Below are positions 18,022 to 27,356 of a DNA stretch of 64,000 nucleotides, one piece after another. Source of the DNA: Alistipes sp. ZOR0009 (GTDB lineage Bacteria > Bacteroidota > Bacteroidia > Bacteroidales > ZOR0009). The position numbers and the translations under genes are program-made. The notes under the pieces were generated by a model that saw only the letters and a program-made list of their open reading frames with translations, made no database searches and was not told the DNA's origin. The stretch's first letter is position 1; each line of letters starts with the position of its first letter. The DNA lies in the NCBI RefSeq assembly GCF_000798815.1, contig NZ_JTLD01000014.1, positions 124,001 through 188,000 on the forward strand, read 5' to 3'.

Positions 18022-20322
18022 TTAAACCTCTACGGTTCCGTTGGCCGGAATGGTCACTTTTGCATCCCTTACAAGCACTGTAAGCTGCTCGTTGCTTTCG
18101 TTGGTAAGAGTGGTTTTGCTTCCTTCGAATTTGGCCTTGATGGTACGTCCACGGAAGATTGTCTTAAACGAAAGGCTCTTCCAGTTTTGAGGGATAAATG
18201 GATTAAAGTATAAGGTGTCTTCCTTGATACGAAGTCCTCCAAATCCTTCAACAACAGACATCCAGCTCCCTGCCATTGAGGTAATGTGAAGCCCCTCATT
18301 AACCTCCTTGTTGTAATCGTCGAGATCTAAACGTGCCGTACGTAGGTACATCTTCATGGCACGCTCCATGTCTCCTATTTTACAAGCAAGGATGGAGTGT
18401 ACGCATGGTGATAGCGAAGATTCATGCACCGTGCGTTGTTCGTAGAAGTCAAAGTTTTTGGCAATGGTTTCCATATCAAAATCTTCTTCGAAGAAGTAAA
18501 TTCCTTGAAGAACGTCTGCTTGCTTGATGTAAACTGAGCGCAGGATGCGATCCCAGCTCCATTTTTGGTTTAAAGGACGCTGACTTGGATCTAAATCTTT
18601 AACGAGAATCTGCTCCTTGTCCATGAATCCATCTTGCTGTAGAATAATGCCCAACTTTTCATCGTATGGCAGATGGATTTTTTCAACAATATCCGCCCAT
18701 TTAGAAAGCTCGGAGGCTTCGTTAAACGAAATTTTTTCTTGGATTTCAGCCCATTTATTCGCATCTGTTTCCTTAACGTATGCAATGCATTCTGCAGCAT
18801 ACTTCATAGTCCAGGTTGCAATATAGTTGGTGTACCAGTTGTTGTTTACGTTATTTTCGTATTCGTTTGGTCCGGTAACTCCGAGCATAACGTATTTTTG
18901 GCGCTTTTCCGACCAATTTACACGCTGAGACCAGAATCGGGCGATCCCGATAAGTACTTCTAGTCCATATTTTGCTAAGTAACTTTTATCGCCAGTGTAG
19001 CCGATGTATCGGTAGATACCGTATGCGATGGCGCCATTACGGTGAATTTCCTCGAAGGTAATTTCCCACTCGTTATGGCACTCTTCTCCATTCATGGTTA
19101 CCATTGGATATAACGCTGCTCCGTTGTTAAATCCGAGTTTAGCAGCATTTTCTATTGCTCTGTCTAGTTGGCGATAGCGATAGATGAGGAGTTGTTCTGC
19201 CACGTGCTCTCCTGCGGTTGCCATATAGAAAGGAAGACAGTAAGCTTCGGTATCCCAATAAGTTGATCCACCATATTTTTCACCAGTAAACCCTTTGGGG
19301 CCAATATTTAAACGGGCATCATCACCGGTGTAAGTTTGGAATAGCTGGAAGGTGCAAAAGCGAATTCCTTGCTGAGCTTCCGCATCGCCTTCTATGATAA
19401 TATCTGCATGCTGCCATTTTTCGAGCCACTTGCTGGTATGCTCGCTTTTTAGAGTGGCATATTTAGCGGCAACAGCTTTACTTAGAATTTCAGATGAGTT
19501 TTCAACCAGCTTGTCAAGATCGTGGTTAAGCGTAGAGGTTACGGCAACATACTTGTGAATAGTTAGCGTCTCTTCTTTTGCTACAGCAACCTCTGTGGCG
19601 TTAGACACGTATTTTTCGTGCTCAGCAGAAACAAGTTTTGTGTTGGTACTCTTTTCGTTGATGCTGTAGCAAACCTCCATGTTCCAGCATACGTTAAAGT
19701 CCAACTTTTTGGTTTTCATTGTCAAAAAGCCACCTTTTGTTGTGGTTCCTTTCGAAACTTCGTCCCAAAACTTTTCGTTGTAGTTCGAATCTTGGTTGAC
19801 AACATCACCATCGATGTAGGCCTCAATTTCTACTTTGACATCAGAATTCAAAGGACGAATAGAGTAAGATATTGCAGCCACTTCGGGACGAGCCATGCTC
19901 ATAAAGCGTTCTGCAATAACCTCTATCTTATTTCCATTTGTAAGTTCGACTACAAAATTACGTTGAAGCAAACCATGCTGCATGTCAAGAACTCGGCTAA
20001 AGCTAACAATCTTGTTCTTGTCTAAGTTAATGCTCTCTCCATCAACTTTTACACGAATACCGACGAAGTTGGCAGAGTTAAGTACCTTTGCAAAATACTC
20101 TGGATATCCATTTTTCCACCAACCCACGCGGGTTTTGTCTGGATAGTAGACCCCCGCGATGTAGCTTCCTCTAAGCGATTCGCCTGTGTAATCTTCCTCG
20201 AAATTGGCCCGTTGGCCCATCATTCCGTTGCCAATGCTGAAAATGCTTTCAGAACCTTCAACCCTATGTGGATCAAAACCTTCTTCTACAATTTTCCACT
20301 CGTCAACTTTATATTTTTTCAT
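18022..20322 (-). CDS. Maltose phosphorylase (GH65)
   Basis: A 766-residue cytoplasmic enzyme that splits maltose with inorganic phosphate to beta-glucose 1-phosphate and glucose. GH65 features are the N-terminal beta-sandwich with GFDPHRVEGSESIFSIGNGM, the catalytic-domain segment TYWDTEAYCLPFYMA, and GVTGPNEYENNVNNNWYTN. With the start at 20322 the general-acid Glu falls at residue 487, the position known for the Lactobacillus brevis enzyme. The GNGM and NNNWYTN patterns favour maltose over kojibiose or trehalose. It is the last gene of a porter-pgmB-GH65 operon. The longer frame (20361) adds 13 residues without support. Confidence 0.9.
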   Translation of the reverse strand: MKKYKVDEWKIVEEGFDPHRVEGSESIFSIGNGMMGQRANFEEDYTGESLRGSYIAGVYYPDKTRVGWWKNGYPEYFAKVLNSANFVGIRVKVDGESINLDKNKIVSFSRVLDMQHGLLQRNFVVELTNGNKIEVIAERFMSMARPEVAAISYSIRPLNSDVKVEIEAYIDGDVVNQDSNYNEKFWDEVSKGTTTKGGFLTMKTKKLDFNVCWNMEVCYSINEKSTNTKLVSAEHEKYVSNATEVAVAKEETLTIHKYVAVTSTLNHDLDKLVENSSEILSKAVAAKYATLKSEHTSKWLEKWQHADIIIEGDAEAQQGIRFCTFQLFQTYTGDDARLNIGPKGFTGEKYGGSTYWDTEAYCLPFYMATAGEHVAEQLLIYRYRQLDRAIENAAKLGFNNGAALYPMVTMNGEECHNEWEITFEEIHRNGAIAYGIYRYIGYTGDKSYLAKYGLEVLIGIARFWSQRVNWSEKRQKYVMLGVTGPNEYENNVNNNWYTNYIATWTMKYAAECIAYVKETDANKWAEIQEKISFNEASELSKWADIVEKIHLPYDEKLGIILQQDGFMDKEQILVKDLDPSQRPLNQKWSWDRILRSVYIKQADVLQGIYFFEEDFDMETIAKNFDFYEQRTVHESSLSPCVHSILACKIGDMERAMKMYLRTARLDLDDYNKEVNEGLHITSMAGSWMSVVEGFGGLRIKEDTLYFNPFIPQNWKSLSFKTIFRGRTIKAKFEGSKTTLTNESNEQLTVLVRDAKVTIPANGTVEV

Positions 20323-20410
20323 CCGACTAAATATTTTAAAAAGGTTGGATGTATCCCCCATATTATATTTTGCCTGTTGGCTTTCTAAAATGTGGGCTTC
20401 CTTTACTATG

Positions 20411-21073
20411 TTATTTACAATTCAACAAACTCACGAACTTATTGTAATCTAGCACTGATAGGCCTTCAACTACAACATCTGCTTCTTTGAGCATTTCCTG
20501 ATTTCCAATGCCAACAGCAAACATATTTCCTGCTTTTGCGGCTTCTATGCCTGCCTCTGCATCTTCAAATACAACGCAATTTTCTGGAGCAATTCCAAGC
20601 ATTTGAGCTCCGGTAATGAAAACCTCCGGATCTGGCTTTGCTGCGCTAACTTTTGTGCCATCAACAACTACATCGAAGAGAGATTTTAGCTCCAATCGAT
20701 CTAAAATTAAGTCAGCATTTTTGCTTGCAGAACCAAGAGCAGTCTTAATTCCTTTTTCCCTAATTTGAGATAGGAATGAAACTACCCCAGGAAGAATTTC
20801 TTCTTTTCCCATTTTGGTGATATACTCTACATACCACTCATTCTTCATTCGAGCCCACGTATCCATCTCTTCGTTAGAGGCACTTTTACCTCCCACTTCA
20901 AGCAGGATTTCGAGCGAACGCATGCGGCTCACGCCTTTTAGACGTTCGTTGTCTTTTTCAGTGAATTCAAAACCAAGCATTTCGGCTAATCTTCTCCACG
21001 CTAGATAGTGATACTTTGCGGTATCGACTATTACACCATCTAAGTCGAAAATACAGGCTTTAACATCTTTCAT
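20411..21073 (-). CDS. pgmB: Beta-phosphoglucomutase
   Basis: A 220-residue HAD-family phosphatase-fold mutase that turns beta-glucose 1-phosphate into glucose 6-phosphate through a phospho-aspartate. The catalytic FDLDGVIVD places the nucleophile at Asp10 and the acid/base at Asp12. The cap contains RLKGVSRMRSLEILL, with the RxKGxSR signature of beta-phosphoglucomutases; the core continues with GSASKN and VVFEDAEAGIEAAKAG. It sits between the porter and GH65 genes and directly uses the GH65 product. Confidence 0.93.
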   Translation of the reverse strand: MKDVKACIFDLDGVIVDTAKYHYLAWRRLAEMLGFEFTEKDNERLKGVSRMRSLEILLEVGGKSASNEEMDTWARMKNEWYVEYITKMGKEEILPGVVSFLSQIREKGIKTALGSASKNADLILDRLELKSLFDVVVDGTKVSAAKPDPEVFITGAQMLGIAPENCVVFEDAEAGIEAAKAGNMFAVGIGNQEMLKEADVVVEGLSVLDYNKFVSLLNCK

Positions 21074-21196
21074 TTTGTCGTAAATCTAGATAAAACAATT
21101 ACTGGAGTGCTGCAATATACAGCCTCTAAATTGATTGAATAACAAGTTGTTAGTTAATGTTCTTTTGCGTTCGTTAATTATGTATACGCAAACGAT

Positions 21197-22531
21197 TTAG
21201 GCCGTAGTTTTTTGATCCTTTACAACGAATACAAATAAGCTTGCAATGAGCATCGAAATGCCTGCAAGGATTATCATATAGATAGCACGGTCGTTGAAAA
21301 GGTATTTTAGTAAAGGTCCGGTAAGTAGTCCGCTGATAATTTGAGGCACTACTACGGTAATATTAAAGATTCCCATATAAACGCCAGTTCTACCGGCTGG
21401 TAGCGAGCGTGATAAAATGGCATAAGGCATGGCTAGTATGGCAGCCCATGCAATTCCGATTCCGACCATAGATAGAATCAGCGCGTACTCACCCTTAAAT
21501 AGGTATATCGAAAGAAATCCTAAAGCTCCCATTATTAATGCAAATGCGTAGGTTTTTTTTCGGCCTAAGCTATCTGCAATCTTATTCATAAATATGGCAA
21601 ATACGGCTGCAAAAACGCTGTAAAGGCCAAATAGTACGCCTACCCAGTTTGCTGCATCGTTGTATGCACTTGATGAAGAGTCTCCGATCGCTGTTCCCCA
21701 AATGTGCTGTGCTACGGCAGGAGTGGTGTAGACCCACATAATAAAGAGGGCAAACCATGAGAAAAATTGAACAACGGCGAGCTGACGCATGACTAGAGGC
21801 ATGCTTGCTAGCGTTTTCCAGAAGCTGATTTTTTCCGAAACTTTTTCTTCTTCCAGTGATTTTCCTTGATATTCTGCGAACTCTTTGGGGGCATACTCCT
21901 TCGTCCTGAAAACGGTCCAAAGTACAGATACGAGTAGAATTGCACCTCCAATATAGAATGACCAAATAACAGAAGGTGGAACATGCCCAGGTTCGGCTGT
22001 ATTTTCTATTCCAATAACATTGGTGAGAATATATGGTAGAAGTGAGCCTATTATTGCTCCAAGGTTAATAAGAAGAGTTTGGACTGAGTAACCAATATTG
22101 GTTTGGCTATCTGGCGTCATATCAGCAACTAATGATCTGAATGGCTGGAAGGTTACGTTGAACGAAGCATCCATCAGTGCGAGCATTAGAGCACCAAATG
22201 CAATTGGTGGGATAATATGGATTAGCCAGTTGGCATTTGGCATAAGAAACATTCCTATGGCAGCAGCAATTGCGCCTCCAAAAATGAAAGGCTTTCTTCG
22301 TCCTAAACGATTCCACGTTCTATCGCTAGCGGCCCCAACCCATGGTTGTATTATTAGCCCCATAATGGGAGCCAATAGCCAAAAAAAGGAGAGGTGATGA
22401 AGGTCTGCTCCAAAGTTGGAGAGTATGCGCGATACGTTTGCGTTTTGTAATGCAAAACCAGCCTGAACTCCTAAGAATCCAAAGCTTAGGTTCCAAATTT
22501 GCCAAAAAGACAGTCTTGGTTTCGTCTTCAT
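21197..22531 (-). CDS. MFS maltose/oligosaccharide porter (MalT/SUT-like)
   Basis: A 444-residue inner-membrane transporter of the glycoside-pentoside/sucrose type. Features are FWQIWNLSFGFLGVQAGFALQNANVSRI at the N-terminus (broken into shorter conserved blocks in the family), QPWVGAASDRTWNRLGRRKPFIFGG between helices 2 and 3, and FNVTFQPFRSLVADM. Such porters next to GH65 and pgmB import maltose. It is the first gene of the operon, and the region upstream holds a promoter candidate and a LacI-type palindrome, so it is probably induced with the SusC gene on the other side of the regulator. Confidence 0.87.
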   Translation of the reverse strand: MKTKPRLSFWQIWNLSFGFLGVQAGFALQNANVSRILSNFGADLHHLSFFWLLAPIMGLIIQPWVGAASDRTWNRLGRRKPFIFGGAIAAAIGMFLMPNANWLIHIIPPIAFGALMLALMDASFNVTFQPFRSLVADMTPDSQTNIGYSVQTLLINLGAIIGSLLPYILTNVIGIENTAEPGHVPPSVIWSFYIGGAILLVSVLWTVFRTKEYAPKEFAEYQGKSLEEEKVSEKISFWKTLASMPLVMRQLAVVQFFSWFALFIMWVYTTPAVAQHIWGTAIGDSSSSAYNDAANWVGVLFGLYSVFAAVFAIFMNKIADSLGRKKTYAFALIMGALGFLSIYLFKGEYALILSMVGIGIAWAAILAMPYAILSRSLPAGRTGVYMGIFNITVVVPQIISGLLTGPLLKYLFNDRAIYMIILAGISMLIASLFVFVVKDQKTTA

Positions 22532-22576
22532 TATATCGTTGCTTTATGGTACGTTAAAATTGCTTAAAACTAACTC

Positions 22577-22584
22577 CAAAAATA
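22577..22584 (-). promoter_or_regulatory. Candidate -7 promoter element of the maltose porter operon
   Basis: On the minus strand TATTTTTG matches TAnnTTTG, 45 bases before the porter start. A TTGC-containing -33-like sequence lies about 20 bases further upstream. Confidence 0.45.
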
Positions 22585-22654
22585 GGAAAAAGAGTATCGG
22601 AATAGCAACAAGAATCATGCTATAAAAAGTAGATTAAAAGCACTTTGGGCAAAT

Positions 22655-22664
22655 CAAACGTTTG
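22655..22664. promoter_or_regulatory. LacI-type operator candidate upstream of the porter
   Basis: CAAACGTTTG is a perfect 10-bp palindrome of the form CAAWCGWTTG, the same form as the two palindromes in front of the SusC gene, with a central CG as LacI-family operators usually have. It lies about 70 bases upstream of the -7 element, so its geometry is that of an upstream site. Confidence 0.5.
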
Positions 22665-22700
22665 CGATCGTGCAAATCTTACTAAAAAAAACAAAATCCA

Positions 22701-22712
22701 TGTTATATAACA
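22701..22712. promoter_or_regulatory. Second palindrome TGTTATATAACA in the porter control region
   Basis: A perfect 12-bp palindrome. A near copy, TGTTGTATAACA, is at 24194-24205 in front of the SusC gene, and ATTGTTATACAAT is at 24094-24106 at the regulator start. The shared placement suggests a second binding site; AT-rich chance is possible. Confidence 0.35.
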
Positions 22713-23051
22713 TCTAAATTTTAAAGAAGCTCATTAAAACCAAAAGGATGTTAACCTCTGTATTTATACGGGTTTGTTTTGTTGTGATAATTTCAATAAA
22801 ATGAGATTGTTATCCTTGTATTTTTGCCCTGTGAATTACGTCTAAAAAGGGATGTTTAAGATAGACCTTGAAAAATGAAAGGGGAGGTAGTTGAAATCTA
22901 AAAAGGCTAAAAAAAGCGTAAAAAGTCTCGATTCGTAGATTTTTGTGACGATATGTAAGCCTTTGATGTTATTTCGAAGGGAAGGAGTTGAAGAGAGAAA
23001 CTTGGTAAGAAAGAGCCAATATTAAAATTTTGTTTCGGAGTTGGGAAAATG

Positions 23052-23084
23052 AAAAAGGACTACCATATCTGTAGCCCCTTTTTT
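23052..23084 (-). terminator. Terminator of the LacI-family gene
   Basis: Hairpin with GG-CTAC and GTAG-CC arms (one mismatch) and a 7-nt loop, with a T-run on the minus strand, starting 7 bases after the stop. Confidence 0.65.
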
Positions 23085-23090
23085 AAATTC

Positions 23091-24095
23091 CTACGCAGTT
23101 TCTCGTACGACGATATTCGCTTCAAGCTTATGCTCCCGCTCTTGGGTCGATTTTTTGCCTATTTTATCGAGTAAGGTTTGCATTGCGACTCGTCCCATCT
23201 CCTTTCCTGGTTGCCTAACCGTGGTTAGCGGTTGGTCTAGCATCTTTGATACATCCTCATCTCCGAAGCCAACAACGGCGACTTGGTTCGGAACTGATAG
23301 TCCTTCTTTTTTAAGCGCTTTTAGTACTCCAATTGCCGTATAATCGTTGCATGTAAAGATGGCATCGAATGGGATGTTTTGGCTAATCAAAGTTTCTACT
23401 CCCGAAAATCCTTTTTCAAAAGAGTCAGCATGTAGGAGTAGGTTTTCGTTAAAGGCGATACCATTATTTTCTAATGCCTTTTTGTAGCCCTTTAGTCGCT
23501 CTCTTCCCACATGGGTAGATGCAGGACCCGCGAAATGGGCTATAGATTGTCGACCTTGCTTTATTAGGTATTCAACGGCGTCGTAGGCACCTTTAAAATC
23601 GTCAAAAACGACGCAGTCCACGTTTTCTCTTTCAATTGGTCTGTCAAAAAAGACAATTGGTATCCCATCAAGCTCCAATTCGTCTAAATGCTCGTATGAG
23701 GAGGTTTCTTTAGATATCGAAATTATCAAACCGTCAATCCACCCATCAGCAAAAGCGTCTAGCGCTTCCCCTTCCTTGATATAGCTTTCATTACTCTGCT
23801 GTACGATTACGCGTATTTTATGCTTGTCTGCCACTTCCTGAATTCCCGCAATTACTGACGAAAAAAAGTAGTGGACTAATTCGGGTATAATGACTCCAAC
23901 AACGTTACTTTTGCTGTTTTTTAAGCTTAGAGCCATCATATTTGGCTTGTACTTAAGTTTTTGCGATAATTCTACAACCGCCTTCTTTGTTTCGATGCTA
24001 ATGTCTGGATGGTCTTTTAGCGCTCTGGATACAGTTGACGCAGATAAGCCTAGCTCTCTTGCGATATCCTTTATGGTTACTCGGTTGCTTTTCAT
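23091..24095 (-). CDS. LacI-family transcriptional regulator of the maltose/starch locus
   Basis: A 334-residue repressor/activator. The N-terminal helix-turn-helix reads VTIKDIARELGLSASTVSRALKDHP (conserved core STVSRAL), followed by the hinge and a periplasmic-binding-like effector domain (VVGVIIPELVHYFFSSVIAGI, DGLIISIS, IFTCNDYTAIGVLKAL, VAVVGFGDEDVS). It is encoded between the porter-pgmB-GH65 operon and the divergent susC operon, with palindromic operators on the SusC side. The start at 24095 was chosen because the helix-turn-helix begins there; the longer frame adds 20 unrelated residues. The inducer is inferred to be maltose or a related sugar. Confidence 0.9.
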   Translation of the reverse strand: MKSNRVTIKDIARELGLSASTVSRALKDHPDISIETKKAVVELSQKLKYKPNMMALSLKNSKSNVVGVIIPELVHYFFSSVIAGIQEVADKHKIRVIVQQSNESYIKEGEALDAFADGWIDGLIISISKETSSYEHLDELELDGIPIVFFDRPIERENVDCVVFDDFKGAYDAVEYLIKQGRQSIAHFAGPASTHVGRERLKGYKKALENNGIAFNENLLLHADSFEKGFSGVETLISQNIPFDAIFTCNDYTAIGVLKALKKEGLSVPNQVAVVGFGDEDVSKMLDQPLTTVRQPGKEMGRVAMQTLLDKIGKKSTQEREHKLEANIVVRETA

Positions 24096-24218
24096 TGTTA
24101 TACAATATTTTATTTGCGATTTGCAATGATACCAAAATAAAAAATATGATGGCAACTTGTTTCAATTTGAGAGAATAAAAATAGTTAAAAATATGTTGTA
24201 TAACATTTTTACACAACC

Positions 24219-24242
24219 GCAATCGATTGCACAATCGATTGC
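24219..24242. promoter_or_regulatory. Double LacI-type operator before the SusC gene
   Basis: Two palindromes are in tandem: GCAATCGATTGC at 24219-24230 and CAATCGATTG at 24232-24241, with centres 12 bases apart. They lie about 100 bases before the SusC start and 125 bases before the regulator start, in the divergent promoter region. Confidence 0.7.
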
Positions 24243-24343
24243 TACCTGCAGTGTATCAATAATATGTGTTAATGTAACTAAAGTTATGGTAATTTAGCGC
24301 AGCAAAAAGGTCAATTTCTAAAACGTAAATTAACATTTGAATT

Positions 24344-27300
24344 ATGGAACTACCCATTTCTGCATTAAGGAAAACCCTTATGACCTTACTGGTAGTTTCC
24401 CTATTTACCGTAAGTGCTCTAGCACAAACTGTAAAGGTAACGGGAAAAGTAACGGACAGTAAAACTGGAGAAGGTCTTCCAGGGGTAAGTGTGATAGTAA
24501 AAGGTACCCAAAATGGTACCGCGACAGACATTAATGGGGCTTACTCTATTAATGCGCCTAAAGGTGCTTCTTTAGAATTTTCATTTGTAGGTTATACAAC
24601 TACAACAGCAAAGGCTGAGGGAGCAACGTTGAATATTCGGTTGGTGGAGGCCTCTAAGACAATCGATGAGGTTGTGGTGATTGGTTATGGAAAGGTAAAG
24701 AAAAATGATGTTACAGGATCGGTAACGGCAATTAGTGCTGACAAGATGGTTAAAGGGGCTGCTAGTTCTGCTTCTGACATGCTTGTAGGTAAGGTTGCTG
24801 GTGTAAGTGTTATTACAGATGGAGGTGCTCCTGGTGCGGGAGCAACCATTCGTGTTCGTGGAGGTTCTTCTATGTCTGCAAGTAATGACCCATTAATTGT
24901 TATTGATGGTGTTCCTGTTGATAATGGAGGAATTAGCGGGATGGCAAACCCATTGGCTACAGTGCATCCTAACGATATCGAAACATTTACAGTATTAAAG
25001 GATGCTTCTGCAACTGCTATTTATGGATCTAGAGCATCTAATGGTGTAATTATTATCACAACTAAAAAAGGGCAAAGTGGAAAAGTAAAGGTAGATTATA
25101 GTGGAAATTTTTCAATTAGTACAAAGTCGAATACGGTAGATGTTATGAGCGCTGATAAATTTCGATCATTTGTTGTAGAAAAATTTGGTGCGAATAGTCT
25201 TCAAGCAAAAGCGCTAGGTGCTGAGAATACAGATTGGCAAGATCAAATATTCCGTACTGCTTATAGTACTGATCATAATGTTAGCCTTTCTGGATCGATT
25301 CCTCAAATGCCTTATAGAGTTTCAGTTGCCTATACCAATGATAATGGTATTCTTAGAACGTCTAATATGGAGCGTGTGACCGGAGCAGTAAGTTTAAGTC
25401 CTAGCTTTTTTAACAAGATGCTTAATATTCAAGTAAACGCTAAGGGAGTTTACAACACGAATCGTTTTGCAGATAAAGGTGCTATTGGACTTGCAACTCA
25501 ATTTGATCCAACACAGCCTATTCGTGTGGATAACAGCAAATATGGTAATGGCTTTTTTATGTATCTGAAAAAGGATGGAACTCCAATTGATATTGGTTTA
25601 ACAAATCCAGTTTCCATGCTTGAGCAGAAGCACGATGAATCAACTGTTTATAGAAGTATTGGAAATATACAGGCTGACTATAAGTTCCACTTTCTTCCAG
25701 AATTGAGAGCTAATCTTAATATGGGATACGATGTGTCAAAGAGTAAAGGCGATATTATTATTGATGATAATGCACCAATGACTTGGACATCTGGTAATTT
25801 TAAAACAGGATTTGGAGAGAATAGTCATTATTCTCAGTCGAAGCGCAATACGCTACTCGATTTCTACTTTAACTATGCTAACACGTTCGGGATACATAAT
25901 GTAGATGTAATGGCAGGCTATTCTTGGCAGCATTTCTACAATTCAACAGATAATACCTACCCATATTCTGCAGCTATGGCTGAAGCAAAAGGTAAAGAGG
26001 TTTACAAGTTGGGTGATGATTATAAGAGTGAAAGTTACCTTGTTTCTTTCTTTGGACGCCTAAATTACACATTGTTAAGTAAATATCTTTTGACAGTTAC
26101 GGTTCGTAATGATGGTTCTTCTCGCTTTAACCCAGATAATAGATGGGGTTTGTTTCCTTCAGCAGCTTTAGCTTGGAAACTTAATGAAGAATCGTTCCTT
26201 AAAGATGTATCAGTTCTATCAGATCTAAAGTTGCGTTTAGGTTATGGTATTACAGGTCAACAAAACTTAGGTAATGGAGACTATCCATATATGGCTCGTT
26301 ATATGTACTCTAAAGCTGGTGCAAACTACTATTTTGGAGATACAAAATATCCATTAATAGCTCCATTGGCTTTTGATGAAAATCTTAAATGGGAAGAAAC
26401 TACAACCTATAACGTAGGAGTGGATTATGGCTTTTTGAAGGGACGTGTTTCTGGTACTCTGGATGTATATTTCCGTAAAACGGACAATCTTTTAAATACA
26501 GTAACAGCTCCTGCTGGAACAAACTTTAGTAATCAACTGCTAACAAATGTTGGTACACTAGAAAATAAAGGTGTCGAATTTACTGTGAATGCGAATGCCA
26601 TTAACTCGAAGGAGTTGAACTGGACTATCGGTTATAATATATCTTATAACAAAAACAAAATTACAAAGATGACTAGAAATGATGACCCTAATTATGTGGG
26701 GGTTATTCATGGCGGAATCGATGGTGCAACAGGCACGAATGTAATGATTCACTCAGTAGGAAAGCCCTTCAATTCGTTCTATGTATTTGAACAACTCTAT
26801 TCAAAAGATGGAAAAGCAATAGAAGGTGCTTATGTAGACCAGAATGGTGATAATAAGATTGATGATAAAGACCTTATTGCCTTTAAGAAATCTGCTCCAG
26901 ATGTTTACATGGGGATAACATCTCAGTTGTCTTACAAAAACTGGGATCTCGGATTTGCTGTGCGAGCAAGCATTGGAAATTATGTTTACAATAATGTTCA
27001 GTCAAATCGTGAAGCTTATTCAGGTGCTAATATGTACGATCAAACAGGTTTCCTAAAGAACCGTCTCAACTCAGCATCATCAACTAACTTTAAAAATGTT
27101 CAGTATCGTTCGAGCTATTATGTTCAAAATGGCTCTTTTGTAAGGATGGATAATATCACATTGGGCTATAACTTTACAAAGTTATTTAATGATAAGCAAC
27201 GTGCGCGTATCTACGCTACGGTTCAAAATCCATTCATCATTACTAAATATAGCGGATTAGATCCTGAAATCAGTGGTAGCGGTCTTGATAATAACATTTA

Positions 27301-27346
27301 TCCACGTCCTCGTGTATTCCTACTTGGGATTAATCTTAACTTCTAA
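24344..27346 (+). CDS. SusC/RagA-family TonB-dependent receptor (alpha-glucan)
   Basis: A 1000-residue outer-membrane transporter for oligosaccharides. It has a signal peptide ending in SALAQ, a carboxypeptidase-regulatory-like beta domain (GKVTDSKTGEGLPGVSV to FSFVGY, about residues 30-105), a TonB-box-like DEVVVIGYG near 120, a plug domain (IRVRGGSSMSASNDPLIVIDGVPVDN) and a barrel ending in the conserved LGINLNF. There is no STN domain, so control does not run through an anti-sigma factor; the divergent LacI gene is the likely regulator. It is the first gene of the susC-susD-susE/F-amylase run. Confidence 0.93.
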   Translation: MELPISALRKTLMTLLVVSLFTVSALAQTVKVTGKVTDSKTGEGLPGVSVIVKGTQNGTATDINGAYSINAPKGASLEFSFVGYTTTTAKAEGATLNIRLVEASKTIDEVVVIGYGKVKKNDVTGSVTAISADKMVKGAASSASDMLVGKVAGVSVITDGGAPGAGATIRVRGGSSMSASNDPLIVIDGVPVDNGGISGMANPLATVHPNDIETFTVLKDASATAIYGSRASNGVIIITTKKGQSGKVKVDYSGNFSISTKSNTVDVMSADKFRSFVVEKFGANSLQAKALGAENTDWQDQIFRTAYSTDHNVSLSGSIPQMPYRVSVAYTNDNGILRTSNMERVTGAVSLSPSFFNKMLNIQVNAKGVYNTNRFADKGAIGLATQFDPTQPIRVDNSKYGNGFFMYLKKDGTPIDIGLTNPVSMLEQKHDESTVYRSIGNIQADYKFHFLPELRANLNMGYDVSKSKGDIIIDDNAPMTWTSGNFKTGFGENSHYSQSKRNTLLDFYFNYANTFGIHNVDVMAGYSWQHFYNSTDNTYPYSAAMAEAKGKEVYKLGDDYKSESYLVSFFGRLNYTLLSKYLLTVTVRNDGSSRFNPDNRWGLFPSAALAWKLNEESFLKDVSVLSDLKLRLGYGITGQQNLGNGDYPYMARYMYSKAGANYYFGDTKYPLIAPLAFDENLKWEETTTYNVGVDYGFLKGRVSGTLDVYFRKTDNLLNTVTAPAGTNFSNQLLTNVGTLENKGVEFTVNANAINSKELNWTIGYNISYNKNKITKMTRNDDPNYVGVIHGGIDGATGTNVMIHSVGKPFNSFYVFEQLYSKDGKAIEGAYVDQNGDNKIDDKDLIAFKKSAPDVYMGITSQLSYKNWDLGFAVRASIGNYVYNNVQSNREAYSGANMYDQTGFLKNRLNSASSTNFKNVQYRSSYYVQNGSFVRMDNITLGYNFTKLFNDKQRARIYATVQNPFIITKYSGLDPEISGSGLDNNIYPRPRVFLLGINLNF

Positions 27347-27356
27347 TCAGTAGAAC

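Larger units (their letters stand above)
22532..23090. other. Regulatory gap between the lacI-type gene and the porter operon
   Basis: No gene is supported in these 559 bases. The part near 22577-22712 carries the porter promoter candidate and two palindromes, listed separately. The stretch 22720-23040 is AT-rich and shows no clear feature. The end holds the terminator of the regulator gene. Confidence 0.6.
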
